Assembly (NCBI GenBank): GCA_002855745.1
Contig: NDWX01000003.1
Coordinates: 124,001-188,000, forward strand
Reading direction: 5' to 3'
From: Thermofilum sp. NZ13
GTDB taxonomy: Archaea; Thermoproteota; Thermoprotei; Thermofilales; Thermofilaceae
DNA: 64,000 bases
In this document: piece by piece, positions 17,371 to 25,782 of the stretch
How the letters are laid out: each line of letters starts with the position of its first letter
Numbering within the stretch: the first letter of the stretch is position 1
Program-made: the position numbers and the translations under genes
Notes under the pieces: model-generated
What the model was told of the DNA's origin: nothing
What the model saw: only the letters and a program-made list of their open reading frames with translations
Database searches by the model: none

Positions 17371-18099
17371 GTGGATGAGCTAGCCGAGAGAATACGCTAT
17401 TCCATCAGGAGGAGGGAAGTAATCGTCATCGTCGGGGACTGCGAGGTTGAGTACAGGGGCCGCGCCTCCTCGAGGCTCGGCCGCGGGGAAAGGGTGATAC
17501 TGATTAAAGGAGACGGCACGGTGCTCGTGCACAGACCCTCTGGCGCGAATCCCGTAAACTACCAGCCTGAGGGCAGCATTGTGAGCGTCTACGAGCAGGA
17601 TGGTAGGCTTGTGTTAAGGTCCCTTCGGCCTAGGCCTGAGGAGGAGCTCGTTATCGTGCTTCACAGGGTCCTGGACTTTCGCTCCTACAGGCTCGAAGAC
17701 ACAGCTACGTTTGAAATGTGGGGTGACGAGGAGAGCATTAAAAAAGCGATTCTGCTGGGGCCTGAGGCGATCCTCGGTGAGAGCCTGAAGCCCGTCGAGG
17801 AGGAGGTGCGTTTGGGAGCGGCCGGCTACGCCGATTTAATGTTCGTCGATGAGAGCGGGAACTACGTGGTGGTTGAGGTGAAGAAGGAAACGGCTGGCGT
17901 GGAGGCGGTCTACCAGCTTAAGAGGTACGTGGACAGGCTGAGAAACGCTACAGGGTTTCGCGTCAGGGGTATCCTAGCGGCCCCGGGCTTCACAAGATCC
18001 GCACTCATAGCCCTGGAGAAAGAGGGGCTAGAGTTCAGGCGCGTGGACATGAGAAAGGTGTACGAAGTGACGAGAAGGGGCATCGCTAACTTCCTCTGA
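17371..18099 (+). CDS. nucS: Endonuclease NucS/EndoMS
   Basis: NucS cleaves mismatched or branched DNA and, in archaea, is recruited by the sliding clamp. The N-terminal half (about residues 1-115) is the DNA-binding beta domain with GRASSRLGRGERVILIKGDG. The C-terminal RecB-like nuclease holds GYADLMFVD (Asp), VVVEVKKETAG (Glu-x-Lys) and the QLKRYV glutamine. The frame stays open back to 17296 inside htpX. I place the start at GTG 17371, which gives the usual length of 242 residues and starts at the conserved VDELAERIRYSI. A TTTAAA at 17341 could serve as its own TATA. The end overlaps the converging Cas4-like gene by 14 bases. Confidence 0.88.
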   Translation: MDELAERIRYSIRRREVIVIVGDCEVEYRGRASSRLGRGERVILIKGDGTVLVHRPSGANPVNYQPEGSIVSVYEQDGRLVLRSLRPRPEEELVIVLHRVLDFRSYRLEDTATFEMWGDEESIKKAILLGPEAILGESLKPVEEEVRLGAAGYADLMFVDESGNYVVVEVKKETAGVEAVYQLKRYVDRLRNATGFRVRGILAAPGFTRSALIALEKEGLEFRRVDMRKVYEVTRRGIANFL

Positions 18100-18712
18100 A
18101 GAGCGGGCACGCCTCTCGGAACTCGCAGTAGTCGCAGAGCCAGCCTTTCTCTGGGTCGGGTGGGTTTCCCTGCTTGAGAGACTGGCTGAGCCTGATCGCG
18201 CGGTCCAGCAGGAATTTTATTCTCTCCTCGTCCCTCGCGACGGGGAAGGCCTTCACTTGACCTGTCGTTTTCGAGACGTAGACTATGAAGCCCCTTGAGC
18301 GGTCTGTCAGCCAGAAGTAGAGCTGCATCTGGTCGACGTGGTGTTCCCGGGGCTCCCTCGGTATAGCACTCGCGGTTTTGAACTCGAATATCGTCTCACC
18401 CGCGATTCTGTCAACGCGGCCTCTGAGCCTCACGCCTTGGAATTCCTTCTCGAAGCTCTTCTCCCCCTCCCCCAGGGGGAACTCGCTGTTTATGAGCAGG
18501 TGGACGTCGTCGCCCAGTAGGAGGATGACTATCTTCTCGTCGGGTAGCGGTCCCCCCATGGCCCGTATGTACCATGACCTCCTGAGGCAGCCTGTAACCT
18601 CGGTGACGTACACGACCTCTGGAGGAGCCGTCCACACGTCTCTGTCCTTCTCGTAGGCTGTGCGGAGAGACCTGTAAACGATCCTTTCAACGTCTTGAGG
18701 TGTGAGGGACAT
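18086..18712 (-). CDS. Cas4-like Fe-S exonuclease (PD-(D/E)xK), not linked to CRISPR
   Basis: The fold reads as a Cas4/RecB-family nuclease. An early Cys (TGCLRRSWYIR) and three late Cys (LCDYCEFREACPLF) form the four-Cys Fe-S site. The nuclease residues are Asp in LRGRVDRIAG, Glu-x-Lys in IFEFKTAS and the QMQLY glutamine. The length of 208 residues suits a stand-alone Cas4-like protein. No CRISPR array or other cas gene is visible anywhere in the window, so it more likely works in DNA repair or end resection. It converges on nucS, another RecB-fold nuclease, which may be coincidence. It diverges from the next gene over 64 bases that hold A/T-rich promoter sequence. Confidence 0.78.
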   Translation of the reverse strand: MSLTPQDVERIVYRSLRTAYEKDRDVWTAPPEVVYVTEVTGCLRRSWYIRAMGGPLPDEKIVILLLGDDVHLLINSEFPLGEGEKSFEKEFQGVRLRGRVDRIAGETIFEFKTASAIPREPREHHVDQMQLYFWLTDRSRGFIVYVSKTTGQVKAFPVARDEERIKFLLDRAIRLSQSLKQGNPPDPEKGWLCDYCEFREACPLFRGS

Positions 18713-18776
18713 ACACTGTTAAAATTACGCGTTAGTATAATAAAAAAGGTTTTCCAGAGTAACGTGGTGGTAGTAA

Positions 18777-19469
18777 TTGCCTCTAGCCTACACTGTTTTT
18801 GAAGTTAGGGAGAATGTCTCGGCGGAGGAGATACTCGAGAAGCTGAGCAAATTCTCCCTGATGAAGGGTAGCTTAGAGGTGTTTGGACAAAAGTACAGCC
18901 TAGGGGTTAGGGTCACCGACCTTGAGAGCTTCGAGGGCGGCGTGAGCGGTAAGTACGAGGAGGTTGCCCCTTATACCTTACCCGTGAACGAGGAGACGAT
19001 AAAGGTACCGAGGGTCTTACGATTAGGGTTTCACTTCACATGGGTTAGGGGCGGGATTTTCCTCCTTGTGGCGTCAGGCAAGCGGAAGAGCCTCAGGGTG
19101 TCTTCCACTCTCTCGGAGGTGATATTCGGCAAACCAGACTTCATCTCGCCGGTCTACATACCCCCGCAGAGGCTACGGGAGCTTTACAGCGAGGGGGCTG
19201 AGCCTAGGCAGGTGGTCTTCACAGGTCTCAGGGAGGTCGCCGGGGTTGACACTGTGGCCCTCTACGGTAAGCTCCTCGCTCAGAGCTCGCTTCTAAAGCG
19301 GTACATGCAGGTGGGGCAGGAGAGATACGTCGTTTACCGCGATGAGAGGGGGCTGTTTGGGGTCTCGGCCGGAGGGCTTATCATAGCCTTCTCACGCATA
19401 GAGGATGAGGAGTTCAGAAGCTACATCGTCGAAAGGATACTGCCAAAGGTTGAGCCCGTCCCGATCTAA
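18777..19469 (+). CDS. Conserved-looking hypothetical protein
   Basis: This is a 230-residue soluble protein with mixed alpha/beta character and no motif I recognise. An in-frame TAA directly precedes the TTG at 18777, so the start cannot be further upstream. The AT-rich stretch at about 18732-18750 would be its promoter. Coding quality is good: there is no stop over 690 bases and codon use is like the neighbours. It is divergent from the Cas4-like gene and converges on the oxidoreductase operon. Confidence 0.55.
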   Translation: MPLAYTVFEVRENVSAEEILEKLSKFSLMKGSLEVFGQKYSLGVRVTDLESFEGGVSGKYEEVAPYTLPVNEETIKVPRVLRLGFHFTWVRGGIFLLVASGKRKSLRVSSTLSEVIFGKPDFISPVYIPPQRLRELYSEGAEPRQVVFTGLREVAGVDTVALYGKLLAQSSLLKRYMQVGQERYVVYRDERGLFGVSAGGLIIAFSRIEDEEFRSYIVERILPKVEPVPI

Positions 19470-19496
19470 GAAGCGAGGATAAGCTAGGTGGGTAGA

Positions 19497-20345
19497 CTAC
19501 CTGAAACGCCTGAGAGCCCTCGAGAGGTCGACGGCGCTCGGCACCCTAGCGGCGGGCGGCGGGTTCATGGCGTGGCTGAAGGCCTCCTCCAGTGTGGGGG
19601 CTTGCGTCCTGTAGAAAACACCAATGGGTATTCGGCCGCCGCTTAGCATCGCCATTTTCATAGCGCTCTCCAGGTCTGAGGGATCGTGCCCAGCCTCTTC
19701 GAGCTTGAATACGCGCTCGCGGATCACCTGGTACGTGTTGAAAAACGTCACGCACGGCTGAAGGACGTCTATGAACGCGAAGCCCTTGTGGAGTATGCCC
19801 GCCTTTATCAGCTCTTTCAGGTGCTCCACGTCTCCGCTAAAGCCACGGGCAACGAACGTCGCACCGCTCGCGAGCGCAAGCAGGACGGGGTTCAACGGCT
19901 GCTCAGGGTTCCCGAAGGGAGTTGACTTAGTCTTGACGCCACGGGGCGTCGTGGGGGTGACCTGTCCCGTCGTCAAGCCGAAGACCATGTTGTTGTGCAC
20001 GATGTAGGTTATGTCGACGTTACGCCTCGCGGCGTGAGGGAGGTGGCCTAGACCGATGGCGTAGGCATCGCCGTCGCCAGCATGCCCTATCACGGTCAGC
20101 TTCGGGTTTGCCAGTTTTATGCCGGTGGCAAGCGGAAGGACTCTACCGTGTATCGTGTGGAAAGCGTTAGTGCGCATGTAGTCGCTGATGCGCCCGTGGC
20201 AGCCGATGCCCGTAACTATCACGACTTCCTCGGGGCTCAGCTTCAGCTCCGCCAACGCCTTCCTGAGAGCGAGCAGGATGCCGTAGTTGCCGCAACCTGG
20301 ACACCAGACGGGTCTTCTACCGGTGTCGTAGAGCTCTAAGCTCAC
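19497..20345 (-). CDS. 2-oxoacid:ferredoxin oxidoreductase, beta (TPP-binding) subunit
   Basis: This subunit binds thiamine diphosphate and an Fe-S cluster and oxidatively decarboxylates 2-oxoacids to acyl-CoA, reducing ferredoxin. Visible motifs are VWCPGCGNYGI (cluster cysteines), TGIGCHGRISDY and the TPP/Mg motif IGHAGDGDAYAIG...NN. The HTIHGR stretch is also typical. The length of 282 residues is normal. It abuts the alpha subunit gene with no gap, so the two form an operon with the larger subunit first. The exact substrate (pyruvate, 2-oxoglutarate or broad) cannot be fixed from this subunit. Confidence 0.9.
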   Translation of the reverse strand: MSLELYDTGRRPVWCPGCGNYGILLALRKALAELKLSPEEVVIVTGIGCHGRISDYMRTNAFHTIHGRVLPLATGIKLANPKLTVIGHAGDGDAYAIGLGHLPHAARRNVDITYIVHNNMVFGLTTGQVTPTTPRGVKTKSTPFGNPEQPLNPVLLALASGATFVARGFSGDVEHLKELIKAGILHKGFAFIDVLQPCVTFFNTYQVIRERVFKLEEAGHDPSDLESAMKMAMLSGGRIPIGVFYRTQAPTLEEAFSHAMNPPPAARVPSAVDLSRALRRFR

Positions 20346-22046
20346 CTAAACCCACCCCTTCTTCCTCAGGAAGTCCTCGATTTCCTCCGCTTCGAACTGC
20401 CTGCCGTCGTACTTCCCCAGGAATCCCTCGGGCTCGACAAGGAGCTTCTCGCGTATAAGGGATACCAGCTGCCCCGTCATGTTGTTTTCGACGACGATGA
20501 AGGGCCTTCCCTTCAGCTCTCCTCGCAACCGATCTACGGGAAACGGCTCAAGCCATAGGACCTGAACCACCTTCACGCCGTTCACGTTCTTCACCGCCTC
20601 CAGGACCGGCATCTTCGTGGACCCCCAAGTCACGACCGCGCGATCACCCTCACCGTACGTCTTGACGCCCTCAGCCTCGGCGATCGCTCTCAGCTTCGGA
20701 AGCTTCCTGAACCTCTTCTCCTGCATCGCTTTGACAACAGACGGGTCGATGCTTCCCTGACCGTATTCGTCGTGCTCGCTGGTGTTTGCGTAAACGAGCG
20801 CCCCTCTAGTGCCAGGCAGAGCCATCGGAGACACTCCGTCCTCCGTTATCCTGTAGCGGGCGTAACCGCCTCCAACCTCAACACGCACCACCGAGCCCGC
20901 GCTGGGGGCCATCTGCGGGAGCTGCTGGACCGTCCAGTAACTCTCCCCCAGGAACTTGTCCGAGAGCAGGATCACCGATATCTGGAACGCCCACGCCACC
21001 TCCATAGCCCTGAAGCCCAGCAAGTACGCCTCGTAGGGGTCACCCGGGGCAAGCACAGCTCTAGGGAACTCGCCCTGAGAAGCGTGTATAACGAACCTTA
21101 AGTCACCCTGAGCTGTGTGGGTTGGCAGGCCTGTGCTTGGCCCGGGCCTCTGAACCTCGACTACGACTAGTGGGGTCTCGGTCATAGCGGCTTGCCCGAG
21201 AGCCTCAACCATCAGTGAAAAGCCGCCCCCGCTTGTTGCCACCATGGAGCGCGCTCCAGCATACGCTGCACCGATGGCCATGTTTACAGCCGCTATCTCG
21301 CTCTCGGGCTGAAACACAACGATGTTGTAATCGCGTTGTATCTCCGCAAGGAAGTGAAGTATGGGGGATGCTGGGGTCATAGGGTACGCCACGAAGAACG
21401 ACATGCCTCCGGCAAGGGCCCCTAGGGCAACGGCGGAGTTCCCATCTATTAGTAGCCTCTCTTTACCGTTTCCCAGAATCTCCAGGCTCGGGAAAGCACC
21501 GGTGTTTAGGCCTACGCCTAGCTCATAGCCCTTCTCGACTAGGCTTACGTTTAGCCTGGCCACATCCTCACGGGCCGCGAATTGGTCACGTATGACGGAG
21601 CTAACGACCTCACGCGAAGCACCGAGGAGCCCGAAGACAACGCCTGAAGCAAGGGTGTTGAGCGCTACGGGTGGAGCTCCAAGCTCCTTCAGGATTCGCC
21701 TGAGGGGTAGGGGCTTGACACGGGGGTCCTGGGCTCGGGCGCAGTCGGCCTCGTCGCAGATGACAATGCCTCTCTCGCTCAGCCTCCCCACGTAGGCAAA
21801 CGCTGAGCTCCTGTCTAGCGCTATTATGACATCTATGATCCTCCTGTGGGAGTATATGTACTCGTCGGGGGAGCTCCTCACGAGGGCCCACTGGTGGCCG
21901 CCACGTATGAGAGAGGGGTACTCGTTTGTCACGAAAACGTAGTGGCCGTGTCTTAGTAAGGTCTTCCCGATAATGAGGCTGGTGGCGAATACTCCAGCCC
22001 CGGCTGGGCCAGCCACGAGCACTGACAACGGCCATCCTTTAGCCAC
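20346..22046 (-). CDS. 2-oxoacid:ferredoxin oxidoreductase, fused gamma-alpha subunit
   Basis: Residues about 1-180 are the gamma domain (LVAGPAGAGVFATSLIIGKT, EYPSLIRGGHQ), fused to the alpha domain from about 190 onward. The YPMTPASP loop at about 220-227 corresponds to the YPITP motif that contacts the 2-oxoacid. A C-terminal transketolase-like domain contains TWGSTK. This two-subunit layout is typical of crenarchaeal broad-specificity OFORs. The start is ATG 22046, with A/T-rich promoter sequence between it and the divergent DUF123 gene. Confidence 0.9.
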   Translation of the reverse strand: MAKGWPLSVLVAGPAGAGVFATSLIIGKTLLRHGHYVFVTNEYPSLIRGGHQWALVRSSPDEYIYSHRRIIDVIIALDRSSAFAYVGRLSERGIVICDEADCARAQDPRVKPLPLRRILKELGAPPVALNTLASGVVFGLLGASREVVSSVIRDQFAAREDVARLNVSLVEKGYELGVGLNTGAFPSLEILGNGKERLLIDGNSAVALGALAGGMSFFVAYPMTPASPILHFLAEIQRDYNIVVFQPESEIAAVNMAIGAAYAGARSMVATSGGGFSLMVEALGQAAMTETPLVVVEVQRPGPSTGLPTHTAQGDLRFVIHASQGEFPRAVLAPGDPYEAYLLGFRAMEVAWAFQISVILLSDKFLGESYWTVQQLPQMAPSAGSVVRVEVGGGYARYRITEDGVSPMALPGTRGALVYANTSEHDEYGQGSIDPSVVKAMQEKRFRKLPKLRAIAEAEGVKTYGEGDRAVVTWGSTKMPVLEAVKNVNGVKVVQVLWLEPFPVDRLRGELKGRPFIVVENNMTGQLVSLIREKLLVEPEGFLGKYDGRQFEAEEIEDFLRKKGWV

Positions 22047-22110
22047 TGGGCACCGAGGTTTTAACTATGTAAAAAAGCCTATAAATTTATTGTAATCGGC
22101 ATAATAAGCT

Positions 22111-22584
22111 GTGATCAAGTTGCTGCATCACGACTGCGAAAGAGGCATCTACGCACTGGTTGTGGAAATTGAGTCACCCTCCCTTATCAAATTAAAGGGA
22201 AAAGATGTGTCGATAAGCCCCGGGATTTACGTTTATGTCGGGTCGGCTAAGGGTCCAGGAGGCGTTCGGGCTAGGGTTTCAAGGCATGTCAGGAAGGCAA
22301 AGAAGGTCAAGTGGCACATCGACCTCGTCACCACGCTCCCTCAAGCCCGTGTCCTCGGAGCTTTCTGCGCGGAGACCGTTGAGCCCGAGTGCGTTCTGGT
22401 GCCACCGCTCGAGAGCTTGGGGTTCGAGCACGTGGTTAAAGGCTTCGGGTCAAGCGACTGCACGAGGGGGTGCACATCGCACTTCCTCAGGTGGACGAAG
22501 AGCGGTGGCGTTGATGGGGTTCTTCTCGAGGCGTTCATGCTAGCGGGGCTGAGGGGCAAGGTGTTAGAGCTCAAGCCTGTTTAA
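22111..22584 (+). CDS. DUF123 / GIY-YIG-related nuclease-like protein
   Basis: The sequence follows the DUF123 pattern: GIYALVVEI, then SPGIYVYVGSAKGPGG, then RHVRKAKKVKWHIDLVT. That N-terminal part resembles GIY-YIG endonucleases, with GIY, YVG and the Arg-His region visible. The C-terminal half has SDCTRGCTSHFLRW, which may bind metal. Archaeal members have been discussed as endonuclease-like, but their in vivo role is not established. The length of 157 residues is normal. The GTG start at 22111 lies just after an AT-rich stretch shared with the oxidoreductase promoter. The 3' end overlaps the converging phosphoribosyltransferase by 21 bases. Confidence 0.78.
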   Translation: MIKLLHHDCERGIYALVVEIESPSLIKLKGKDVSISPGIYVYVGSAKGPGGVRARVSRHVRKAKKVKWHIDLVTTLPQARVLGAFCAETVEPECVLVPPLESLGFEHVVKGFGSSDCTRGCTSHFLRWTKSGGVDGVLLEAFMLAGLRGKVLELKPV

Positions 22585-23790
22585 GGCTTCGAGAACCCTG
22601 CGCCTCACCTCCTTCGGCTCAAGCGGCTTCGCGATGGGCTTTCCATTCTCGATGTAAGTCTCTAGGAGAGGCTCCATGCTACCCCCGCAGACGGGGCACT
22701 TTGGTGGCTCCTCCTCGAGGAGCTGGACTACATCCACCATGCACTTCCTGCACCTGTACACCTGCTTTCTCCCCGAGAGCTTGCCTCTCTTCGCGATGGG
22801 CTCCCAGTTGCCGTTACGGTTCACCGAGGTTATGTCCATGGCGAAGTCCACAGGAGGGGCGGTGGAGATCGCCGAGCCAACCCCGAAGGCGTCGGCACCC
22901 GCCTTGACGAGTGAAGGTATCTTGTACTCGTCTACGCCGCCTGAAACAACTACTTTCACGTCCCTGAAGCCCTTTGCCCTCAGCTTCCACTTGACCTCCC
23001 TTATTATTTCCTCGAGGCTACCTCTCCGGCTTCCAGGCGTGTCAAGCCGCACACCCCAGAGTTTAGACCCCAGTGTCTGAGCTGCGAGCAGCGACTCCTC
23101 GACCTCGTCCAGGAATGTGTCGGCCAAAACTATCCTGGGAACGTCCTCCTCCACGACCTCGTCGAAAGCCTTCCAGGCCAGCGTGTGGTCACCCTTGAAC
23201 GCCTTGAAGATGATCATCAGGCTGTGAGGCATCGTACCCGTCGCCCTGATCCCCAGGGCCTTCGCCCCGAGGACGGCTGAAACCCCGTCTGCGCCTCCGA
23301 TGTAAGCGTAGTACTCTATGAACGGCGCTAGGGCCGGATGCTGCCGCCTGGCTCCAAACGACAAGACGATCTTATCTCCAGCCGCTTTCTTCACCCTAGC
23401 GGCCTTCGTAGCGATGCCCGTGGCTGAGGCGAGGAAGCCGAGCAACGGGGTTTCCAGCTCAAGGAACTCACCATAGGGCCCCTCGATCGTCATGACGGGG
23501 ATCCTGTTCCCGTAGAAGTCCGTAGGCGTGAAAACCTCACCTTCAGGCAGTGAACGCAGGGTGATTTTCTTGCCCTCAAGGAGCTTGAGAACCTCCCTCA
23601 AACCAGCGAACACTGCCCAGCGGTAGTCGTCGGGAAGCTTGCTGGTCGTTATCTCCGCGTGAACGACGGCGTCTATGAGCCCATACTTCTCGAGGATGCG
23701 CCTCGTGCGCGTGAAGTACACATCCGTCGTGAGGCCTGATTTAACTTCGTCGAATGTAGCGTAAATAAACCTGTTCTCCCATTCCCCCAT
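22564..23790 (-). CDS. Nicotinate phosphoribosyltransferase with C-terminal zinc ribbon
   Basis: This enzyme makes nicotinate mononucleotide in NAD salvage. The core has a TIM-like domain with LSFGARRQHPALAPF and GTMPHSLMI, then a phosphate-binding end VVSGGVDEYKI and GVGSAIST. The C-terminus carries a zinc ribbon YRCRKCMVD plus KCPVCGG, an extension found in archaeal homologues. The length of 408 residues is normal. ATG 23790 follows a GAGGGTG box, with a TATA-like AGTATTTAA (minus) near 23822-23829. Salvage of nicotinate fits an organism with limited biosynthesis. Confidence 0.88.
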   Translation of the reverse strand: MGEWENRFIYATFDEVKSGLTTDVYFTRTRRILEKYGLIDAVVHAEITTSKLPDDYRWAVFAGLREVLKLLEGKKITLRSLPEGEVFTPTDFYGNRIPVMTIEGPYGEFLELETPLLGFLASATGIATKAARVKKAAGDKIVLSFGARRQHPALAPFIEYYAYIGGADGVSAVLGAKALGIRATGTMPHSLMIIFKAFKGDHTLAWKAFDEVVEEDVPRIVLADTFLDEVEESLLAAQTLGSKLWGVRLDTPGSRRGSLEEIIREVKWKLRAKGFRDVKVVVSGGVDEYKIPSLVKAGADAFGVGSAISTAPPVDFAMDITSVNRNGNWEPIAKRGKLSGRKQVYRCRKCMVDVVQLLEEEPPKCPVCGGSMEPLLETYIENGKPIAKPLEPKEVRRRVLEALNRLEL

Positions 23791-23942
23791 GCGATCACCC
23801 TCTAAACCTGAACACTCCGATTAAATACTTTCTCAGTCGGCAGTTCGCTTGGACAAGCTACTACAAGGTGGTGTCAAATGTGCGCGCCTAGAGCCCACTG
23901 CATGGCTTGTGGCCTGTTACTTGGAGGCAAGCAAGGAGCCCG

Positions 23943-24251
23943 TTACTTGGCTAAACCGGCATCGCTCGCTTCTTCCTGGAGAACTGCGCTTAAAGCTTTC
24001 TCAGCCAGCATCTCATCGTTAACGTACAGCTGTAGCCTCCTGCTATTCCTAACCTCAACCACAAGGCCTACCCGCTCAAGGATCACGAGGTGCCCCGTCA
24101 GAGAGCCAATGCTAACCCCTAAGTCCCTCGCAAGTTGCCGGACGCTGAGGCCAGGCTTTTCGAGGAGACGGGACACGATTTTCCTACGCAATGGGTGCTC
24201 TAGAGCTTCCCGAAGCGACAGCACCTTGTCAGGCATCACTGCATCCCTCAC
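23943..24251 (-). CDS. ArsR-like winged-helix transcriptional regulator
   Basis: This is a small one-domain regulator. A helix of EALEHPLRRKIVSRLLEKPG is followed by the helix-turn-helix LSVRQLARDLGVSIGSLTGHL and a wing (LVVEVRNSRRLQLYV). No metal-binding cysteines are present, so it does not look like a metal sensor. The length of 102 residues suits a dimeric winged-helix protein. ATG 24251 is the first Met; an internal Met (MPDKVLSLREAL) six codons later is also possible. There is no obvious operon partner, so the target is unknown. Confidence 0.8.
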   Translation of the reverse strand: MRDAVMPDKVLSLREALEHPLRRKIVSRLLEKPGLSVRQLARDLGVSIGSLTGHLVILERVGLVVEVRNSRRLQLYVNDEMLAEKALSAVLQEEASDAGLAK

Positions 24252-24410
24252 ACGCTTAAATCCCTTGAAGAAAAGCCTACAAATAAACTCTCCGTTCGAC
24301 CTTATGCATGTAGTTGTTGGAACATCTAACTCGATTACCTATAACCTTTGAGTGACACACGCTACCACTTCCAGCATTTGAAATGCGGGGTAGAGGAGTT
24401 CAGGAGAAGG

Positions 24411-24484
24411 TGCGGCCGCCGGGATTTGAACCCGGGATCTGCGGCGTGGCAGGCCGCCATCCTACCAGACTAGACTACGGCCGC
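24411..24484 (-). tRNA. tRNA-Gly (GCC)
   Basis: On the minus strand this 74-base element folds as a complete tRNA. The acceptor GCGGCCG (24478-24484) pairs with CGGCCGC, with discriminator A at 24411. The anticodon stem GCGGC/GCCGC encloses the loop CTGCCAC with anticodon GCC, and the T-arm is CCGGG-TTCAAAT-CCCGG. There is no intron, and the 3' CCA is not encoded (CCT follows the discriminator A). It is transcribed toward lower coordinates with the flanking DUF2208-like gene on the same strand. Confidence 0.95.
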
Positions 24485-24510
24485 CCCTGGTTTTTACCTG
24501 GACGAGGTTT

Positions 24511-25266
24511 TTATACTTTGCTCAGAGAGTCCTCGCCGAGGCCCTTTACCTTTATTATGCTTGCGAGCTTAGATGGCTCGGGGGTGTAGAGCCTAACTCT
24601 CTGCTTGACTTCGTTGCCCATAACCTGCTGCTTTAGGGTTACCTCTACGAACTTCCTCTTTGTGTCCGTCTTGAGGCTTCCCTGTATAGGGAACTTAACA
24701 GGGAGCCTGTCATCGACAATTATACCCTTTGTCGTGATCACGTACTTCGTCGCTATAGTCAGAGTCCCTGTCCTTGCCTGGAGCCTCCTGGTGTAGAGCC
24801 CTGTGATTAGTGAGAGTACGTAGAACGCCCCGTACATCGCGAGAAAGTAGTAGAAGTTGGCCGTTCTCTGGTCAGTGGACAGCGAAGAGCCTATACTGCT
24901 GAAGAAGCCGCGGAGTGGTGGGACATAGAAGACCACTATGAACAGTATCATGGTGATAAAGGGTATTAAGCTGGCCTTGACTTGGGCGGCGAGCTCCCCC
25001 TGAGTTTTATCCATGTCTTTCTCTCTCAGCCTCAAAACCTCCTCTGGGTTAGCTTCAAGCAAGACCTCACCGCTCTTTATCTCCTCTATGTCCCTGAAGA
25101 TGCTTCTCGCCTGGCGCCCTGTGATGAGAAATATTATTCCCATGAACACCAGGAGGTAGAGCGTGAAGAAGAGCCAGGTCTTATCAGGGTAGTTAGCGTT
25201 CATGAAGGCGAAGAGCACCATCAGCACGAGCCCCAATAGGTACTGTGCCACAAGCGCGAGCTTCAT
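24511..25266 (-). CDS. DUF2208-like membrane protein
   Basis: This 251-residue protein has two N-terminal membrane helices (about 5-25 and 32-50), a charged cytoplasmic loop rich in Glu/Lys (about 55-90), two more helices (about 95-115 and 138-158) and a soluble beta-rich C-terminal domain. The layout and the sequence near LPVKFPIQGSLKTDTKR resemble the archaeal DUF2208 family, whose role is unknown. The start is ATG 25266, divergent from the next gene with only about 20 bases between start codons. It precedes tRNA-Gly on the same strand. Confidence 0.6.
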   Translation of the reverse strand: MKLALVAQYLLGLVLMVLFAFMNANYPDKTWLFFTLYLLVFMGIIFLITGRQARSIFRDIEEIKSGEVLLEANPEEVLRLREKDMDKTQGELAAQVKASLIPFITMILFIVVFYVPPLRGFFSSIGSSLSTDQRTANFYYFLAMYGAFYVLSLITGLYTRRLQARTGTLTIATKYVITTKGIIVDDRLPVKFPIQGSLKTDTKRKFVEVTLKQQVMGNEVKQRVRLYTPEPSKLASIIKVKGLGEDSLSKV

Positions 25267-25285
25267 CTACGACCTCCCAACCCCT

Positions 25286-25777
25286 ATGAGGCGCATGTTT
25301 TTATACTTTCTCGACCCTCCCTCTCCCGTGGAGAGGCACAGGCTGGTGACCTCACTGGCTCTCGCATGGGCTCTGATAGCCGCAATCTTCACGGTCACGC
25401 TGGCGCTCAAGGTTCTCTCCCTTAAAGAGGAGCTCGAGGGGATAAGGAGGGATCTTGAGGCCCTACAAGGCACGGTTAACACCGCCTCAGGCAGGGTTTC
25501 ATACGTCCGCTTCTGCGTAGAGACGAGGCAGTCAGTGAGGTGCTTCGACTCAACGCCGGTGTACGGGGGCGAACCGGCCCTGCTCGTCGCCTCGGCGTAC
25601 AGCGACTTAACCGTCGGCTTCAGGAACAACACCTTCACCATAGTTTCGGCCACCGTTCAACCGGAGTGCAGGAAGTGGGTTCTGGAGGAGGTGGGCTTTA
25701 ACTCGACGACCCGCGTGGTTTCGCCCCTGGATCCGGTTTTCGGCGGTGAAACCTTAATCTTGAAGTGCGACGGGTAA
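25286..25777 (+). CDS. Single-pass membrane protein with coiled coil, unknown function
   Basis: ATG 25286 (or 25295) begins a protein with one membrane helix (about residues 20-43), a short coiled coil (LKEELEGIRRDLEALQG) and a roughly 100-residue outer domain. That domain has four Cys that could form disulfides (RFCVETRQSVRC, PECRKW, LKCDG). The frame is open back to 25202, but that extension would overlap the divergent gene, so I reject it. The next gene starts before this one ends, so the two probably form an operon of envelope proteins. I do not recognise a family. Confidence 0.6.
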   Translation: MRRMFLYFLDPPSPVERHRLVTSLALAWALIAAIFTVTLALKVLSLKEELEGIRRDLEALQGTVNTASGRVSYVRFCVETRQSVRCFDSTPVYGGEPALLVASAYSDLTVGFRNNTFTIVSATVQPECRKWVLEEVGFNSTTRVVSPLDPVFGGETLILKCDG

Positions 25778-25782
25778 TCCTT

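Noticed and set aside
23878-24351. 157-codon plus-strand frame with an early Cys pair
   Set aside because: Most of it is antisense to the ArsR-like regulator, and the Ser/Leu-rich remainder has no family.
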